Below, piece by piece: positions 53,017-61,816 of a DNA stretch of 64,000 nucleotides. The number at the start of each line of letters is the position of its first letter. The stretch's first letter is position 1. The translations under genes and the position numbers were made by a program. Source of the stretch: CAWEPK01 sp963835595 (GTDB taxonomy: Bacteria; Desulfobacterota; Syntrophorhabdia; Syntrophorhabdales; WCHB1-27). Under the pieces are notes generated by a model. That model had not been told where the DNA came from and did no database searches. It was given only the letters and a program-made list of their open reading frames with translations. The stretch lies in NCBI GenBank assembly GCA_963835595.1, contig CAWIGL010000002.1:186001-250000 (forward strand). Direction: 5' to 3'.

Positions 53017-55326
53017 TTATTCAACATGACTCACGATTGGGATTAAGCTAAAGTTAGTACTTTCACTCTCCAGACATCGGCGGATTTCAACGTCACCTAT
53101 ATTTATATTGTCGGAACTGAACGGCTTTATGTTTCTCCCCGTGATCTCTCCGTACTGCACATCTTTGAACGCTTCAATAAAGTGCCTGAGTTCCCGATTC
53201 CTAGCCTTTCGCAGTTCTGCAAAGAGCTCTAGTACGGCCCTGCTTATCTGAGTAACATCTGGGAAAATGAGGCGGATCATTGAAACGCCAATATAAACGT
53301 TTTCAAGCTGTTCTTCCTGTGAGTTGTCTGACGGGCTTGCTTCAAGAGAAATCATGCCGTGTGTGAGTCTGGAGTACAAGTCGGATCCTTTAGGATCTTT
53401 TCGCAACTCTTTTTCGGACATAGTGCCGGCAAAAACCCAGAAACTCGGAGGGAGCTTAAATGCTTTGCCGCCCCTGACATATACCCCGTCTTCGAGGGGC
53501 GATAAGAACGAACCGTAAACGTTTTCGTTTTCAAGCTCGGAATTGATCTCGTCTATGAATAACAGCAGGGGTTCGGAAGGATTCTGCAAGTACGAGGTCA
53601 CGATAGAGTCAAAGCAATCCAGAACATCAGTGCGTTTGGTCATTTGTCCTATGTTATGGGCGATGAACCGTAGTCCATAGTTTCCGGCAAGATGTCTCAC
53701 AAGGGACGTCTTGCCCGCCCCAGGGTTTGCGTGAAGGATACAACTTTCCTGCGGTAGTGCTGAATGATGTATCGCGTCCAGATAAGTCCCGTGTCGCTTT
53801 GCATAAAGATCCACGGCACGAACCAGTCGCCTGATGTTTTTTAGTTTGCGCTCATTGCAGCAAACGTATCCATCCACATCCACCATAGCTCTCCAAAGCT
53901 CAAACCTGCCTCTTCCCTTTTCGTCGGTGATGACTCCATAGTCAGAAACGCTCAATGCCTGGTTCCATTCTTCCCTTGCATGTTGGATGTCAAAGTCTCT
54001 GCTTTCAGGGGTAGGTTCAGCGTCATCTCCCAATCTTAGACGAGGAACTGACGTCGGGTTCCAGTAACGTGGCTTCTGAACTCTCTTAATCTCTTCCTTC
54101 TGCCATCTGTAAGTGTAGTTCAGCGAACTTCCTACGAGGCGCTTCAGTTCGATGTCCTCAAATTCAAGCAAGTGCGCAATTGCCGCACCAAAAAATACAC
54201 TGGCCATATTAGTTTCCAGGGGCAGCTTGGGTGACTTATCGGCAAATACGACGCCTCTTTGCTTGCTCGGACTCTCCTTTCTAAAATCAAGCGCCAATGC
54301 TCTCATGTTTTCTGGGAGCACGATGATAATGAAGTCGGCTATTGTCGGACCCATCATGTCACGCAACCCCGTCAACTGTTCCAAAGCTTTCTTTGATGCG
54401 TAACCCGTTCCTGCGCCGGTTATCCAGGCATTTATGTCATTGTGCTCAATGGCACTCTGTGTTGCTATCTGAGGAACAAGGAGCAACTTCAGAGGAATCC
54501 GAGGAAGATTCTTGACAAGCCAATCAGGCTTCCACGACTTAGACGAAATGAACCAAGGCACGGAAGGGTACCTGTTAGCCAAGAACTTTACCAGATTGTT
54601 TGATATGACGCCGTGACCTAGATCCTTAAGAACAACACAGTCCACATCCTTGCCCAGCTTCTCATCCATTAGCGCTTCTAGTTTCTTGCTGTCGATCGGC
54701 CATTGAGGCTCACCACCCGGTAGCGCTTCTAGTTTCTTACTGTCGATCGGCCATTGAGGCTCACCACCCGGATTGGCTTCAGGCGTCTGAAGCTCCCAAT
54801 CTATACGCTGAAGCTGTGTTGTCTCATCGCCGACTTGCAGATAGGTACGTATCATGCGAGCGGTTCCGAATTCGAGTTTCTGAGAATTATCTTGGTTGTT
54901 GTCTGCCAGGCAGTTCCCTACATTCAGCAACGTAACATTATCTACAGGTATGCACCCTTGCTTGAACACCTGAAAGATACGATAGGGGTTGTAACCCATT
55001 GTGTTCTCTGGAATGAACAATGTCTTAAGGCCTTCCTCGTCGCCATCTGCCCAAATGCCCAATCCTGCTATCTTAAATAGCGAGTCCTTTCCTTCGCCAC
55101 GGCGGGCATCTCGAAGAATCGACGCGGTCTTCCCCGCCCCGCAGAAGGACTGGATGCTGGCATTTACCCCGTGTACCGCCCGGTGGTGCATAAGACCTGT
55201 ACGGGAGGCTCTCGCCGAGCGGTGGTTCGCTATAACCCAGAATTCATCAACGACCCAATCACCCACAACAAGAATTTGTTTTGGCGTCCGGCTAACTTGT
55301 TTCGATGGGATTTGTTCATTGCTCAT
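53017..55326 (-). CDS. RfaE/PfkB-like domain fused to AAA+ ATPase, possible defence or sensor protein
   Basis: A 769-residue protein unlike its neighbours in lower G+C. Residues about 15-440 resemble an RfaE/ribokinase-type sugar kinase: ILVVGDWVVDEFWV (18-31), RMIRTYLQVG...LQRIDWE, and DCVVLKDLGHGVIS (cf. DYGKG). The catalytic GAGD site is not recognisable (TNMASVFFGAAIAHLL in its place), so the domain may sense rather than phosphorylate. Residues about 500-769 are an AAA+ module with Walker A NPGAGKT (534-540) and Walker B LLLFIDEIN (Asp592, Glu593). A 17-residue tandem duplication lies at 187-220. No partner gene is adjacent on the same strand. A role in defence is inference from the island context. 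Confidence 0.75.
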   Translation of the reverse strand: MSNEQIPSKQVSRTPKQILVVGDWVVDEFWVIANHRSARASRTGLMHHRAVHGVNASIQSFCGAGKTASILRDARRGEGKDSLFKIAGLGIWADGDEEGLKTLFIPENTMGYNPYRIFQVFKQGCIPVDNVTLLNVGNCLADNNQDNSQKLEFGTARMIRTYLQVGDETTQLQRIDWELQTPEANPGGEPQWPIDSKKLEALPGGEPQWPIDSKKLEALMDEKLGKDVDCVVLKDLGHGVISNNLVKFLANRYPSVPWFISSKSWKPDWLVKNLPRIPLKLLLVPQIATQSAIEHNDINAWITGAGTGYASKKALEQLTGLRDMMGPTIADFIIIVLPENMRALALDFRKESPSKQRGVVFADKSPKLPLETNMASVFFGAAIAHLLEFEDIELKRLVGSSLNYTYRWQKEEIKRVQKPRYWNPTSVPRLRLGDDAEPTPESRDFDIQHAREEWNQALSVSDYGVITDEKGRGRFELWRAMVDVDGYVCCNERKLKNIRRLVRAVDLYAKRHGTYLDAIHHSALPQESCILHANPGAGKTSLVRHLAGNYGLRFIAHNIGQMTKRTDVLDCFDSIVTSYLQNPSEPLLLFIDEINSELENENVYGSFLSPLEDGVYVRGGKAFKLPPSFWVFAGTMSEKELRKDPKGSDLYSRLTHGMISLEASPSDNSQEEQLENVYIGVSMIRLIFPDVTQISRAVLELFAELRKARNRELRHFIEAFKDVQYGEITGRNIKPFSSDNINIGDVEIRRCLESESTNFSLIPIVSHVE
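54670..54771 (-). repeat. 51-bp tandem duplication inside the RfaE-AAA gene
   Basis: Two copies (54670-54720 and 54721-54771) differ by one base (G/A at 54690/54741) and encode PGGEPQWPIDSKKLEAL twice without breaking the frame. It lies in the linker after the LQRIDWE strand of the kinase-like domain. Near-identity shows the duplication is recent. Confidence 0.95.
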
Positions 55327-55700
55327 AACTCCTCCAATGAACCAAGCAGGCGACGAAGGGCAAGGCGTATGAGAAGGGAGAGAATCATTCAGTCATTCGA
55401 TAACTTCGGCCCGTGTCCTCGCATACGCCTAACTCGCTCCAGTCTGCCTACTTCACTATTACCACTTTGTGGAGAGCGGTGCAACAAGAAAAAAGACACA
55501 AGAAAAAAGAAGAAGAAAAAAGACAAGAAAAAAGACAAAGGGCAAGAAACATCTTGTCTTGAGACCGCCGCTTATGGTACACGATGGAGAGAGAAGGTGA
55601 AAAGGGGCGTCGAAAGGCGGAAGGACGCACCGGATGGACCGACTCGGGCAATACCGTTACGAAGGGCGTGACGGAAGCATATCGAGCTAGGAGGTGCAAC
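55327..55700 (+). other. Gene-free stretch with purine-rich repeat
   Basis: Between the divergent RfaE-AAA gene and the small exported protein. At 55486-55553 the plus strand is almost pure purine, built from repeats of ACAAGAAAAAAGAC; its AAGACAAGA is inverted as TCTTGTCTT at 55553-55561, so it could form a long hairpin. No gene is supported; frames across it are low-complexity. Confidence 0.6.
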
Positions 55701-55982
55701 ATGAAAATGCTGGCAGCAGTCTTGGTAATCGGCATGTTATTGGTTGTGGGCGTTGCTGTGGCCGGCGCCCAGCAGAGCAATCCCACGCACTCGATCGATC
55801 TGAGTCAGGCAAAAACTACAACGAACAATGTCGTCAACGCCGGGGCGGTGCAGCCTTCGACCGGAACCGTGCATAACTCTACGGGCACGGTTCACATGAC
55901 TACGCCCCCTCCCGGCTCGATACCCGGAAGCGGTGGAAGGCCCCGGACTTCCGCTCCCCCGCCTCCTCCTTCTAAGAAATAA
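55701..55982 (+). CDS. Small exported proline/threonine-rich protein
   Basis: A 93-residue protein starting at ATG 55701 after AGGAGG (spacer 6). A clear signal peptide (MKMLAAVLVIGMLLVVGVAV, cleavage near AGAQQ) is followed by a low-complexity mature region with TGTVHNSTGTVHMT and a PPPPPSKK end. No domain is recognised. It is probably secreted or periplasmic. Its G+C is higher than that of the flanking island genes. Confidence 0.65.
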   Translation: MKMLAAVLVIGMLLVVGVAVAGAQQSNPTHSIDLSQAKTTTNNVVNAGAVQPSTGTVHNSTGTVHMTTPPPGSIPGSGGRPRTSAPPPPPSKK

Positions 55983-56121
55983 AGCGCCTGCGCGAAGGGC
56001 CGGGCTGTATTATGCCAGGCCCCGCCCGGCGCAATCATGCATATTTGCCAGCGTCGGGACGATTATCGTAAGCAGGTTGCATCCCGGAGCTTAACTCAGC
56101 TCAATCCCCCCGCCGCGCGAC

Positions 56122-56150
56122 TTGACTGTGTCGTTGCATGATGCTACAAT
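56122..56150 (+). promoter_or_regulatory. Sigma70 promoter of the toxin-antitoxin pair
   Basis: TTGACT at 56122-56127, a 17-nt spacer and TACAAT at 56145-56150, 23 bp before the antitoxin ATG. Family practice is autorepression by the RHH antitoxin, so operators probably overlap this site. Confidence 0.75.
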
Positions 56151-56173
56151 TGTAACAGGTGGAGGGACAAAAC

Positions 56174-56389
56174 ATGAGCGTTCCCATACGTATTGACGAT
56201 GAGCTTTACGAGGAGGCCAAAAAAAGCGCTGCCGCCGAATGCAGGACGGTCCCGCTCCAGATCGCCTATTGGGCGAAGGTAGGGAAGGCGTCGCTTGACA
56301 ACCCGGACCTGCCGGGCGCCCTCATCAGGGACATCCTCGCGGCAAAACAGCGCGGCCGGTTCGTGCCTTTCGGGTTCGATGAGGAATGA
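56174..56389 (+). CDS. Ribbon-helix-helix (ParD-like) antitoxin
   Basis: A 71-residue protein, ATG 56174 after GGAGGG. The start MSVPIRIDDELYEEAKKSAA is a ribbon-helix-helix (TA-RHH/ParD-like) DNA-binding fold, followed by an extended acidic C-terminus that should wrap the toxin. It overlaps the toxin gene by 4 bp (ATGA), typical of type II toxin-antitoxin operons. It should neutralise the toxin and repress the operon. Confidence 0.85.
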   Translation: MSVPIRIDDELYEEAKKSAAAECRTVPLQIAYWAKVGKASLDNPDLPGALIRDILAAKQRGRFVPFGFDEE

Positions 56390-56657
56390 ACGTCCGACAG
56401 TCCCCTTACTTCCGCCGGGCTTACAAAAAACTGCGACCTAATCAGTTGAAGTCGGTCAATGAAGCAATCCGCCATATCATGGCGGACTTGACCTGTGGGG
56501 AAGAAAAGCGGGGCGACCTCGCGGGCGTGCGGGTCTACAAGTTCCGCGTCCACGACCGGCAGCACCTTCTTGCCTATGAATTCGACGCCGAAAACCTCTC
56601 ATTGCTCGCCCTCGGCGTCCATAGAATTTCTACGGGGACATCAAAAAAGGGCGCTAA
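56386..56657 (+). pseudogene. RelE/ParE-superfamily toxin with shifted C-terminus
   Basis: Residues 1-78 match RelE/ParE toxins: YFRRAYKKLRPNQLKSVNEA, GVRVYKFRVHDRQHLLAYEF, LLALGVH. The expected ending HENFYxxLK is lost in the written frame, which runs on to 56733. Adding one base at about 56622 restores HENFYGDIKKGR with a stop at 56655-56657. So either a one-base deletion inactivated the toxin or the sequence has an indel. RelE members cut mRNA on the ribosome; ParE members poison gyrase. Paired with the upstream antitoxin. Confidence 0.75.
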
Positions 56658-56886
56658 GCCAATCACAACCGCAATCTTCCCCACCTATTTTCGCCGACAA
56701 TTGAGTTTCTCTGGTTCTTTCAAAAAACGTTAATCTCTCTCCTTTTGGCTAGCATAGTACAAGGCTTAGGGAGCGAAAGGTAAACGATGTCAGCCGCGTG
56801 ACCCAAAAAGGGAAAAGTTAAATAGATGGCCGATTCATCCTATAAAATTTTGCAATCAGATTGTATAATCAGTGTAGAATAGCGGA

Positions 56887-58167
56887 GTGGAGGTAGAGTT
56901 GCATGAAGAAGCGGTAAAAAACATCAAGCGGCTGACTAGAGATGCACTGGACGGTTGCTCCATCAGAGACGGATGGCCAGAAACCGGCCCAGATGACGTA
57001 GAAGGCCTAAACCGCGAAGTGCTGAAGCACAAAAAAGACTGGCTTAATCAGTTCGATGTATACCGGATCTTTATCAGAAAGATACGTGAGGGCTTGCGGA
57101 ATGAGCATTCTGATGAGGAGAAACTATCCGGCAGGCTTACGGAACTTCTGAGCGAAAGTGGTTACAGGAACTTAACAGAATCCCTGCCAGCGTTCTTGCT
57201 GAGTATCCCGAGAGAATACCTTGTGTATCTACCTTTGCCAAGATTGACTGAAGTTGATATTGAGCCGCTTGAGCTTCAACAAGGCATCTCGATCAAACTG
57301 TCAGCAGAAACCATTGACCCCAACTCCCAGGGTGTTACAATGAATTTTCTGGCAGTTGCGATAAACCAGCTTGGCAAGCAGCATGAAACAACCAATTCGT
57401 ATTTCTGTGTAAAGACGAAGGGGTATTGTGGTGGTTCCCTCGAAGACTCCGGTACGAAAGAAGCTCTACGGGCATTGAAACTCTTGCTCCACGCGGGCTT
57501 AAGGGCCAACATTTTTGAGGTAGACCAATATCGATCCCGAAATGTTGGCGGCAACGATTTTATGTTCGGAATAGAGCAGCCCCAACACAAAATACCAAAA
57601 ATAGATCTGAAATCAATGAACCGGACTGAAGGGAAGGAAGAAGTGATTTACACCGAATTGCCTTTGGACATTACACGTTTTCTGCAAAGCATTTATCTTC
57701 ATCGTAACAACACAGTTATGGAAAAGGCCAAAGAAGGCAAGGATGCGCTGGCTTCCCTTCTCAAGGCAACATTCACAAAACATGCATGGTTAATAGGACA
57801 GGATGCTGCTGATGCGGAATCAATCAAGTTGGCAATAGAATGGGGTATGAATTCAAGGATCGTGGAGAACAAGACCCTTTCATTTATTCAAATCTGTATA
57901 GCGTTGGAAAGCATACTTGGCGATGATTTGGAAGAAGGGCAGGGGTTAACTGCTACTCTCGCTGATAGGTGTGCGTACCTGCTGACAAAAGGGCCAAACA
58001 ATCGAAAAATAGTGAGACGGAAATTCCGGGAACTGTATAGGCTGAGATCTAATTTGGTTCATGGCAAGAGTTCAAAATGGACTGAGGACATGGACTTCTC
58101 CCGCTATTTGGGCCAATCTTTATTGGATTCGGCGATTTCTAAGGAGCTGGAGAGCCTGAAAATATAG
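56887..58167 (+). CDS. ApeA-like HEPN-domain protein
   Basis: A 426-residue protein with lower G+C than the window average. The C-terminal part (about 335-405) reads FIQICIALESILGD...LADRCAYLLTKGP...FRELYRLRSNLVHG, the ApeA-like HEPN pattern with the RNase motif R-x4-H at Arg387-His392. The first 300 residues are not recognised and may sense a trigger. HEPN proteins of this kind act in abortive anti-phage defence by RNA cleavage. GTG 56887 follows GGAG closely; TATAAT at 56864-56869 is a possible -10. It stands alone, 3' of the toxin-antitoxin pair. Confidence 0.75.
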   Translation: MEVELHEEAVKNIKRLTRDALDGCSIRDGWPETGPDDVEGLNREVLKHKKDWLNQFDVYRIFIRKIREGLRNEHSDEEKLSGRLTELLSESGYRNLTESLPAFLLSIPREYLVYLPLPRLTEVDIEPLELQQGISIKLSAETIDPNSQGVTMNFLAVAINQLGKQHETTNSYFCVKTKGYCGGSLEDSGTKEALRALKLLLHAGLRANIFEVDQYRSRNVGGNDFMFGIEQPQHKIPKIDLKSMNRTEGKEEVIYTELPLDITRFLQSIYLHRNNTVMEKAKEGKDALASLLKATFTKHAWLIGQDAADAESIKLAIEWGMNSRIVENKTLSFIQICIALESILGDDLEEGQGLTATLADRCAYLLTKGPNNRKIVRRKFRELYRLRSNLVHGKSSKWTEDMDFSRYLGQSLLDSAISKELESLKI

Positions 58168-58362
58168 CGCAGCAGAAAGTTGCTTTTCTCGCTGAGTCCA
58201 CTTCTTCTAGCGCGTATACCCGCCTAAAGCATCGTCCCAATACCAATACCCCTCACCCCTCCCTCTCCCCCAAGGGGCGAGGGAAATAAGATGGAACAAT
58301 GGTCGAATTGACGAAAGAAGCCGGGGTGGAAAGGATTTCAGATGGGTATGCTAGGGCACGAT

Positions 58363-58489
58363 GGGCCGGGAGATTTTCGATGGATTTTCACGTGATCGAG
58401 GGGCCGCCCGACGAGACTGTACCGTTGAAGTACGTCGAGGAGGCGCGGCCCCGAGAGACAGGGAAAAGGCGCGAAAAGATCACGGCCCC
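58363..58489 (+). repeat. Inverted-ended element, family D, copy 3
   Basis: Left end GGGCCGGGAGATTTTCG (58363-58379), right end complementary to GGGGCCGTGATCTTTTCG (58472-58489), 127 bp in total. The right third matches copy 2. The gene-free stretch 58168-58510 also has a C/T-rich hairpin repeat at 58246-58288 like that at 4383-4414; nothing else is seen. Confidence 0.75.
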
Positions 58490-58510
58490 CAATCTATCCG
58501 CGCCGGTCCC

Positions 58511-59699
58511 CTACCCCTTCAGCTTAAACTTACGGAAGATCGACCGCGCTATCACCATTCGCTGGATCTGGTTCGCGCCTTCGTAAATCTGCGTAGCCTT
58601 CGCGTCGCGCATCATCCGCTCCACGGGGTAGTCCTTCGTGTAGCCGTAGCTCCCCAGTATCTGCACCGCCTCAGTAGTCACCCTCATCGCCATGTCGGCA
58701 GAGTAAACCTTCGCCATCGCGGATGCCCGGTCGGCCGCCATCGCGCCCATCGTGTCCCTGTTCCTGTCGGGCAGCTCGTCGAGGAGCAGCGCAGCGTGGT
58801 AGACTAGGCTGCCTGGACGCCTCGATGCCTGTCGCCATCTCGCCGATCATCGCCTGTATGCCCTCGTGCTCGGCGAGCCTCTGGCCGAACTGCATCCTGC
58901 TCCAGGCGTACTCGGCCGAGAAGTCGAGCGCGCCCTGCGCGATGCCGACCGCCTGCGCGCCGACCGCAGGCCGCGAAAGGTTGAGCGTGGACATCGCCAC
59001 GCCCCAGCCGTCGTTCTCTTCGCCGAGCAGGTTGTCCCGCGTCAGTCGCACGTTGTCGAAGCTGATCTCCGTCAGGTCGGAGCCGTTCATCCCCATCTTC
59101 TCCTCGTTCTTGCCGATGGTGACGCCGGGGTAGTCGGTCTCGATGAAAAAGGCCGTGATGCCCTTGTGCTTCAGGGCGGGGTTGCTCGTTGCGAAGAGCG
59201 TCAGTACCTGTGCGCTCGCGCCGTTCGTTATCATCGACTTCCTGCCGTTCAGGATGTAGCCGTCGCCGTCCTTTACGAAGGTGGTCGTCATGCGTGCGGG
59301 GTCTGAGCCCGCCTCCGGCTCGGTCAGCGCGAACGCGGCAAGGCAGGTCTTTTGCGATTGCGTGACCTTGTCGTAGATATATTTTTTCTGCGCGTCGGTG
59401 GCTGCGATCACTACGGGCATGAGGCCCACGTTATGGGCGAGCACGATGAGGGACGTCGTCCCCGAGGCCTTGGCCAGCTCCTCGATAACAACGCAGAGGG
59501 ACGCTATGCTGGCGCTTAAGCCCCCGTATTCCTCCGGCAGCATGAGGTAGAGGAAGCCGTGCTCCCGGCAGGCGTCCACTACGTCCCACGGGAAATTGCA
59601 CGTCGCGTCTATCGCCTTGGCCCTGGGCGCCACTTTTTCCCTGGCCATCTTCTCCGCTATCTTCTGGATCAAAGCGTTGCTTTCCGAAAGCTCCGGCAT
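58511..59699 (-). pseudogene. Acyl-CoA dehydrogenase, apparent single frameshift
   Basis: FAD enzyme of about 395 residues when two frames are joined. First frame: family signature CLAAFALTEPEAGSDPARM (about 118-136), GRKSMITNGASA, and RMQFGQRLAEHEGIQAMIGEMA. Near 58806-58815 the frame shifts by one base; the other frame continues LVYHAALLLDELP and ends with GSYGYTKDYPVERMMRDAKATQIYEGANQIQ, holding the catalytic Glu of YEG. AAGGAG precedes the ATG. Likely a short-chain or butyryl-CoA-type dehydrogenase. Probably intact in reality. Confidence 0.85.
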
Positions 59700-59841
59700 A
59701 TAGCTCTCCTTTTATGCGCCCGGCTACGTTGCGTCGAGTGTTTGCTGCGCGCTGAAACTTTGAGGTATACTTGTACCATAATCGGCACGGAATTGGAACA
59801 TTAAACTCCGAACGAACCGGAAAGGAACAAGGAGGCGCGCT

Positions 59842-61026
59842 ATGGCGACGGTCTATTTCACGGACTTGCGGGCGAAACCAGGGAGGAGCCTCCTCCACAA
59901 GATAGAGGACCTGCTGAAGCGGGTCAAGGTCGCGCAAAAGGTGCGGAAGAACGACCTTGCGGCGATCAAGGTGCACTTCGGCGAGCGGGGCAACTGCGCG
60001 TACTTGCGGCCCGTCTTCCTTCGGGTGATCGCCGACCATCTGAGGGCCGCCGGCGCGCGCCCCTTCCTGACGGATACGAACACGCTCTACACAGGGTCGC
60101 GCAGCAACGGCGTCACCCACATGGAGACGGCCGTGCTGAACGGCTTCGACTACTCGGTGGCCGGATGCCCCGTCGTGATCGCGGATGGGCTGCGGGGCGC
60201 GGCCGGCGTGAAGGTAGCGGTCCCGGCGGGCGGGGTGCTCCGTGAGGTGAGCATCGCGCGGGAGATCGTCGATGCGGACGCCCTCGTCGTGGCGACGCAC
60301 TTCAAGGGGCACGAGCTTTGCGGCTTCGGCGGCGCGCTCAAGAACATGGGCATGGGCTGCGCCACCAGGGAGGGCAAGCTGGTGCAGCACTCGACCGTCG
60401 GCCCGGCGATCAACGTGGAGCGGTGCAAGGGGTGCGGCCTCTGCCTCGACTACTGCCCGCAGAACGCGATAGTGCTGAAAGGGGGCAAGGAAGGGGAAGG
60501 GGCGCCGCGGAAGGCGGGCGCGGACGGCGCGGCTGAAAGCGGCCGGCCGCGCAGGAAAGGCAGGAGGGCAGTCATCGAGGGGCACAGGTGCATAGGCTGC
60601 GGCGAGTGCATCATGCTCTGCCCGCAGGGCGCTATCGAGATACAATGGAACGAAGACCAGGACAGGTTCCAGAAGAAGATGGTGGAGCACGCGGCCGGCG
60701 CTCTGGCGGGCAAGGCGGGCAAGGCCGTCTTCCTCAACTTCCTGATGCAGATAAGCCCCGCGTGCGACTGCTACCCCTCGAACGACGCGCCGATAGTGCG
60801 GGACCTGGGGATACTGGCGTCGGTCGACCCAGTGGCGATCGATGCGGCCTCGGTTGACATGGTGAACGCCCAGGAGGCCCTGCCGGGGTCCGTCCTGAAG
60901 GCGGCAAAGGCGGCAGGGGAAGACAAGTTCCGTGCGGTTTATCCAGCGATAGACTGGAACATTCAAATAGATCATGCAGTAAGAATGGGCATGGGCGAGA
61001 GAAGTTATAGAATCGTTAAGATATGA
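59842..61026 (+). CDS. DUF362 protein with two [4Fe-4S] ferredoxin motifs
   Basis: A 394-residue soluble iron-sulfur protein. DUF362 occupies about 40-200 and continues after the ferredoxin insert (FKGHELCGFGGALKNMGMGC; SVDPVAIDAASVDM near 330). The two cluster motifs are CKGCGLCLDYCPQNA and CIGCGECIMLCPQGA (about 195-265), separated by a charged linker. AAGGAGG lies 6 nt before the ATG. Such proteins are common in anaerobes and thought to carry electrons for unknown reactions. It is divergent from the acyl-CoA dehydrogenase gene, 142 bp away. Confidence 0.9.
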   Translation: MATVYFTDLRAKPGRSLLHKIEDLLKRVKVAQKVRKNDLAAIKVHFGERGNCAYLRPVFLRVIADHLRAAGARPFLTDTNTLYTGSRSNGVTHMETAVLNGFDYSVAGCPVVIADGLRGAAGVKVAVPAGGVLREVSIAREIVDADALVVATHFKGHELCGFGGALKNMGMGCATREGKLVQHSTVGPAINVERCKGCGLCLDYCPQNAIVLKGGKEGEGAPRKAGADGAAESGRPRRKGRRAVIEGHRCIGCGECIMLCPQGAIEIQWNEDQDRFQKKMVEHAAGALAGKAGKAVFLNFLMQISPACDCYPSNDAPIVRDLGILASVDPVAIDAASVDMVNAQEALPGSVLKAAKAAGEDKFRAVYPAIDWNIQIDHAVRMGMGERSYRIVKI

Positions 61027-61040
61027 GTCTTGTTGTCGGT

Positions 61041-61187
61041 GGCCGGGCGCTTTTTGCGGCCTTTCCGCCGTTTTCTCGGCGCAGCGTACTCACGTACAAA
61101 AACAGTACGCTCCGCCGCGCGCCATCGAAAAACAACGGAACGACCCACGCCTAAGGCGTGGGTGCCCCGTCAAAAATCGCCTCGGCC
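61041..61187 (+). repeat. Inverted-ended element, family D, copy 4
   Basis: Ends GGCCGGGCGCTTTTTG (61041-61056) and the complement of GGCCGAGGCGATTTTTG (61171-61187). The interior matches copy 1 (10578-10733) for about 95 bp, including TTTTCTCGGCGCAGCGTAC and CCGCCGCGCGCCATCGAAAA, and carries paired AGCGTACT/AGTACGCT arms and a CCCACGCC/GGCGTGGG hairpin. No gene lies between 61027 and 61324. Confidence 0.8.
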
Positions 61188-61324
61188 GAACGATACCCGT
61201 ACCGTTCTCATAGGCCCTATCAAGGCCGGGCGACTCACGCGCCAGGCCGCCCAAGCATCCCCTTGCCTCCGCTTGCCTGCCCGCCTGCCCGTGCTTAAAT
61301 TATGGCTGTAGACGAAAGACACGT

Positions 61325-61759
61325 ATGTCAGGATGGGTAATGGCCTTCTCTCGTTTCGCTCCATTTGCGCTACTCGCGCTGATCTTTCTTGCGGCGGTCT
61401 CTTTTCCCGGCCTGTCCGCAGCCCAGGACATGGACACGATAGAAGGCGTCTACAGGCAGCAGTACGAGCAGTATACGGCCCAGGAAGCGGCCCTCCAGCA
61501 GCAAATCGACGCGCTTTTGTCCCAGAAGGCGCAGGTGGACGGCCTGATCTCGCAGATAACGGGCACAGCGACGCAGAACTACGCGCAGGAGGCGGAGAGG
61601 TACAGGCAGTTGCAACTTCTCCTGCCTTCGGCAATACAGTACAGCAACGACCTGGCGCAGCGGGAAGGGCTCTTGACCCAGGCGCAGCAGAAGAAGGCGC
61701 AGCTGAGGGCAGCCATCCTCGAGCGACAGAGCACCCTACCCATCTGGTGGACGCAGTAA
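61325..61759 (+). CDS. Exported coiled-coil protein of unknown function
   Basis: A 144-residue protein (or 139 from ATG 61340). A signal peptide ends PGLSAAQDM. The mature part is almost wholly predicted helix rich in Gln and Ala (QQYEQYTAQEAALQQQIDAL, AQEAERYRQLQLLLP), ending WWTQ. It is probably periplasmic or outer-membrane associated. No family is recognised and there is no clear operon partner. Confidence 0.6.
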   Translation: MSGWVMAFSRFAPFALLALIFLAAVSFPGLSAAQDMDTIEGVYRQQYEQYTAQEAALQQQIDALLSQKAQVDGLISQITGTATQNYAQEAERYRQLQLLLPSAIQYSNDLAQREGLLTQAQQKKAQLRAAILERQSTLPIWWTQ

Positions 61760-61816
61760 GAGGGGCGCGGCGGCGTCTGAGCGTAGTGCCGGCGTGTGAA
61801 AGGAGCGTATCTCCCT

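Noticed and set aside
55126..55140. Second Walker A-like GAGKT (residues 63-67) in the RfaE-like domain
   Set aside because: The required Gly four residues before GK is absent and the position corresponds to a helix of the kinase fold, so it is probably chance.
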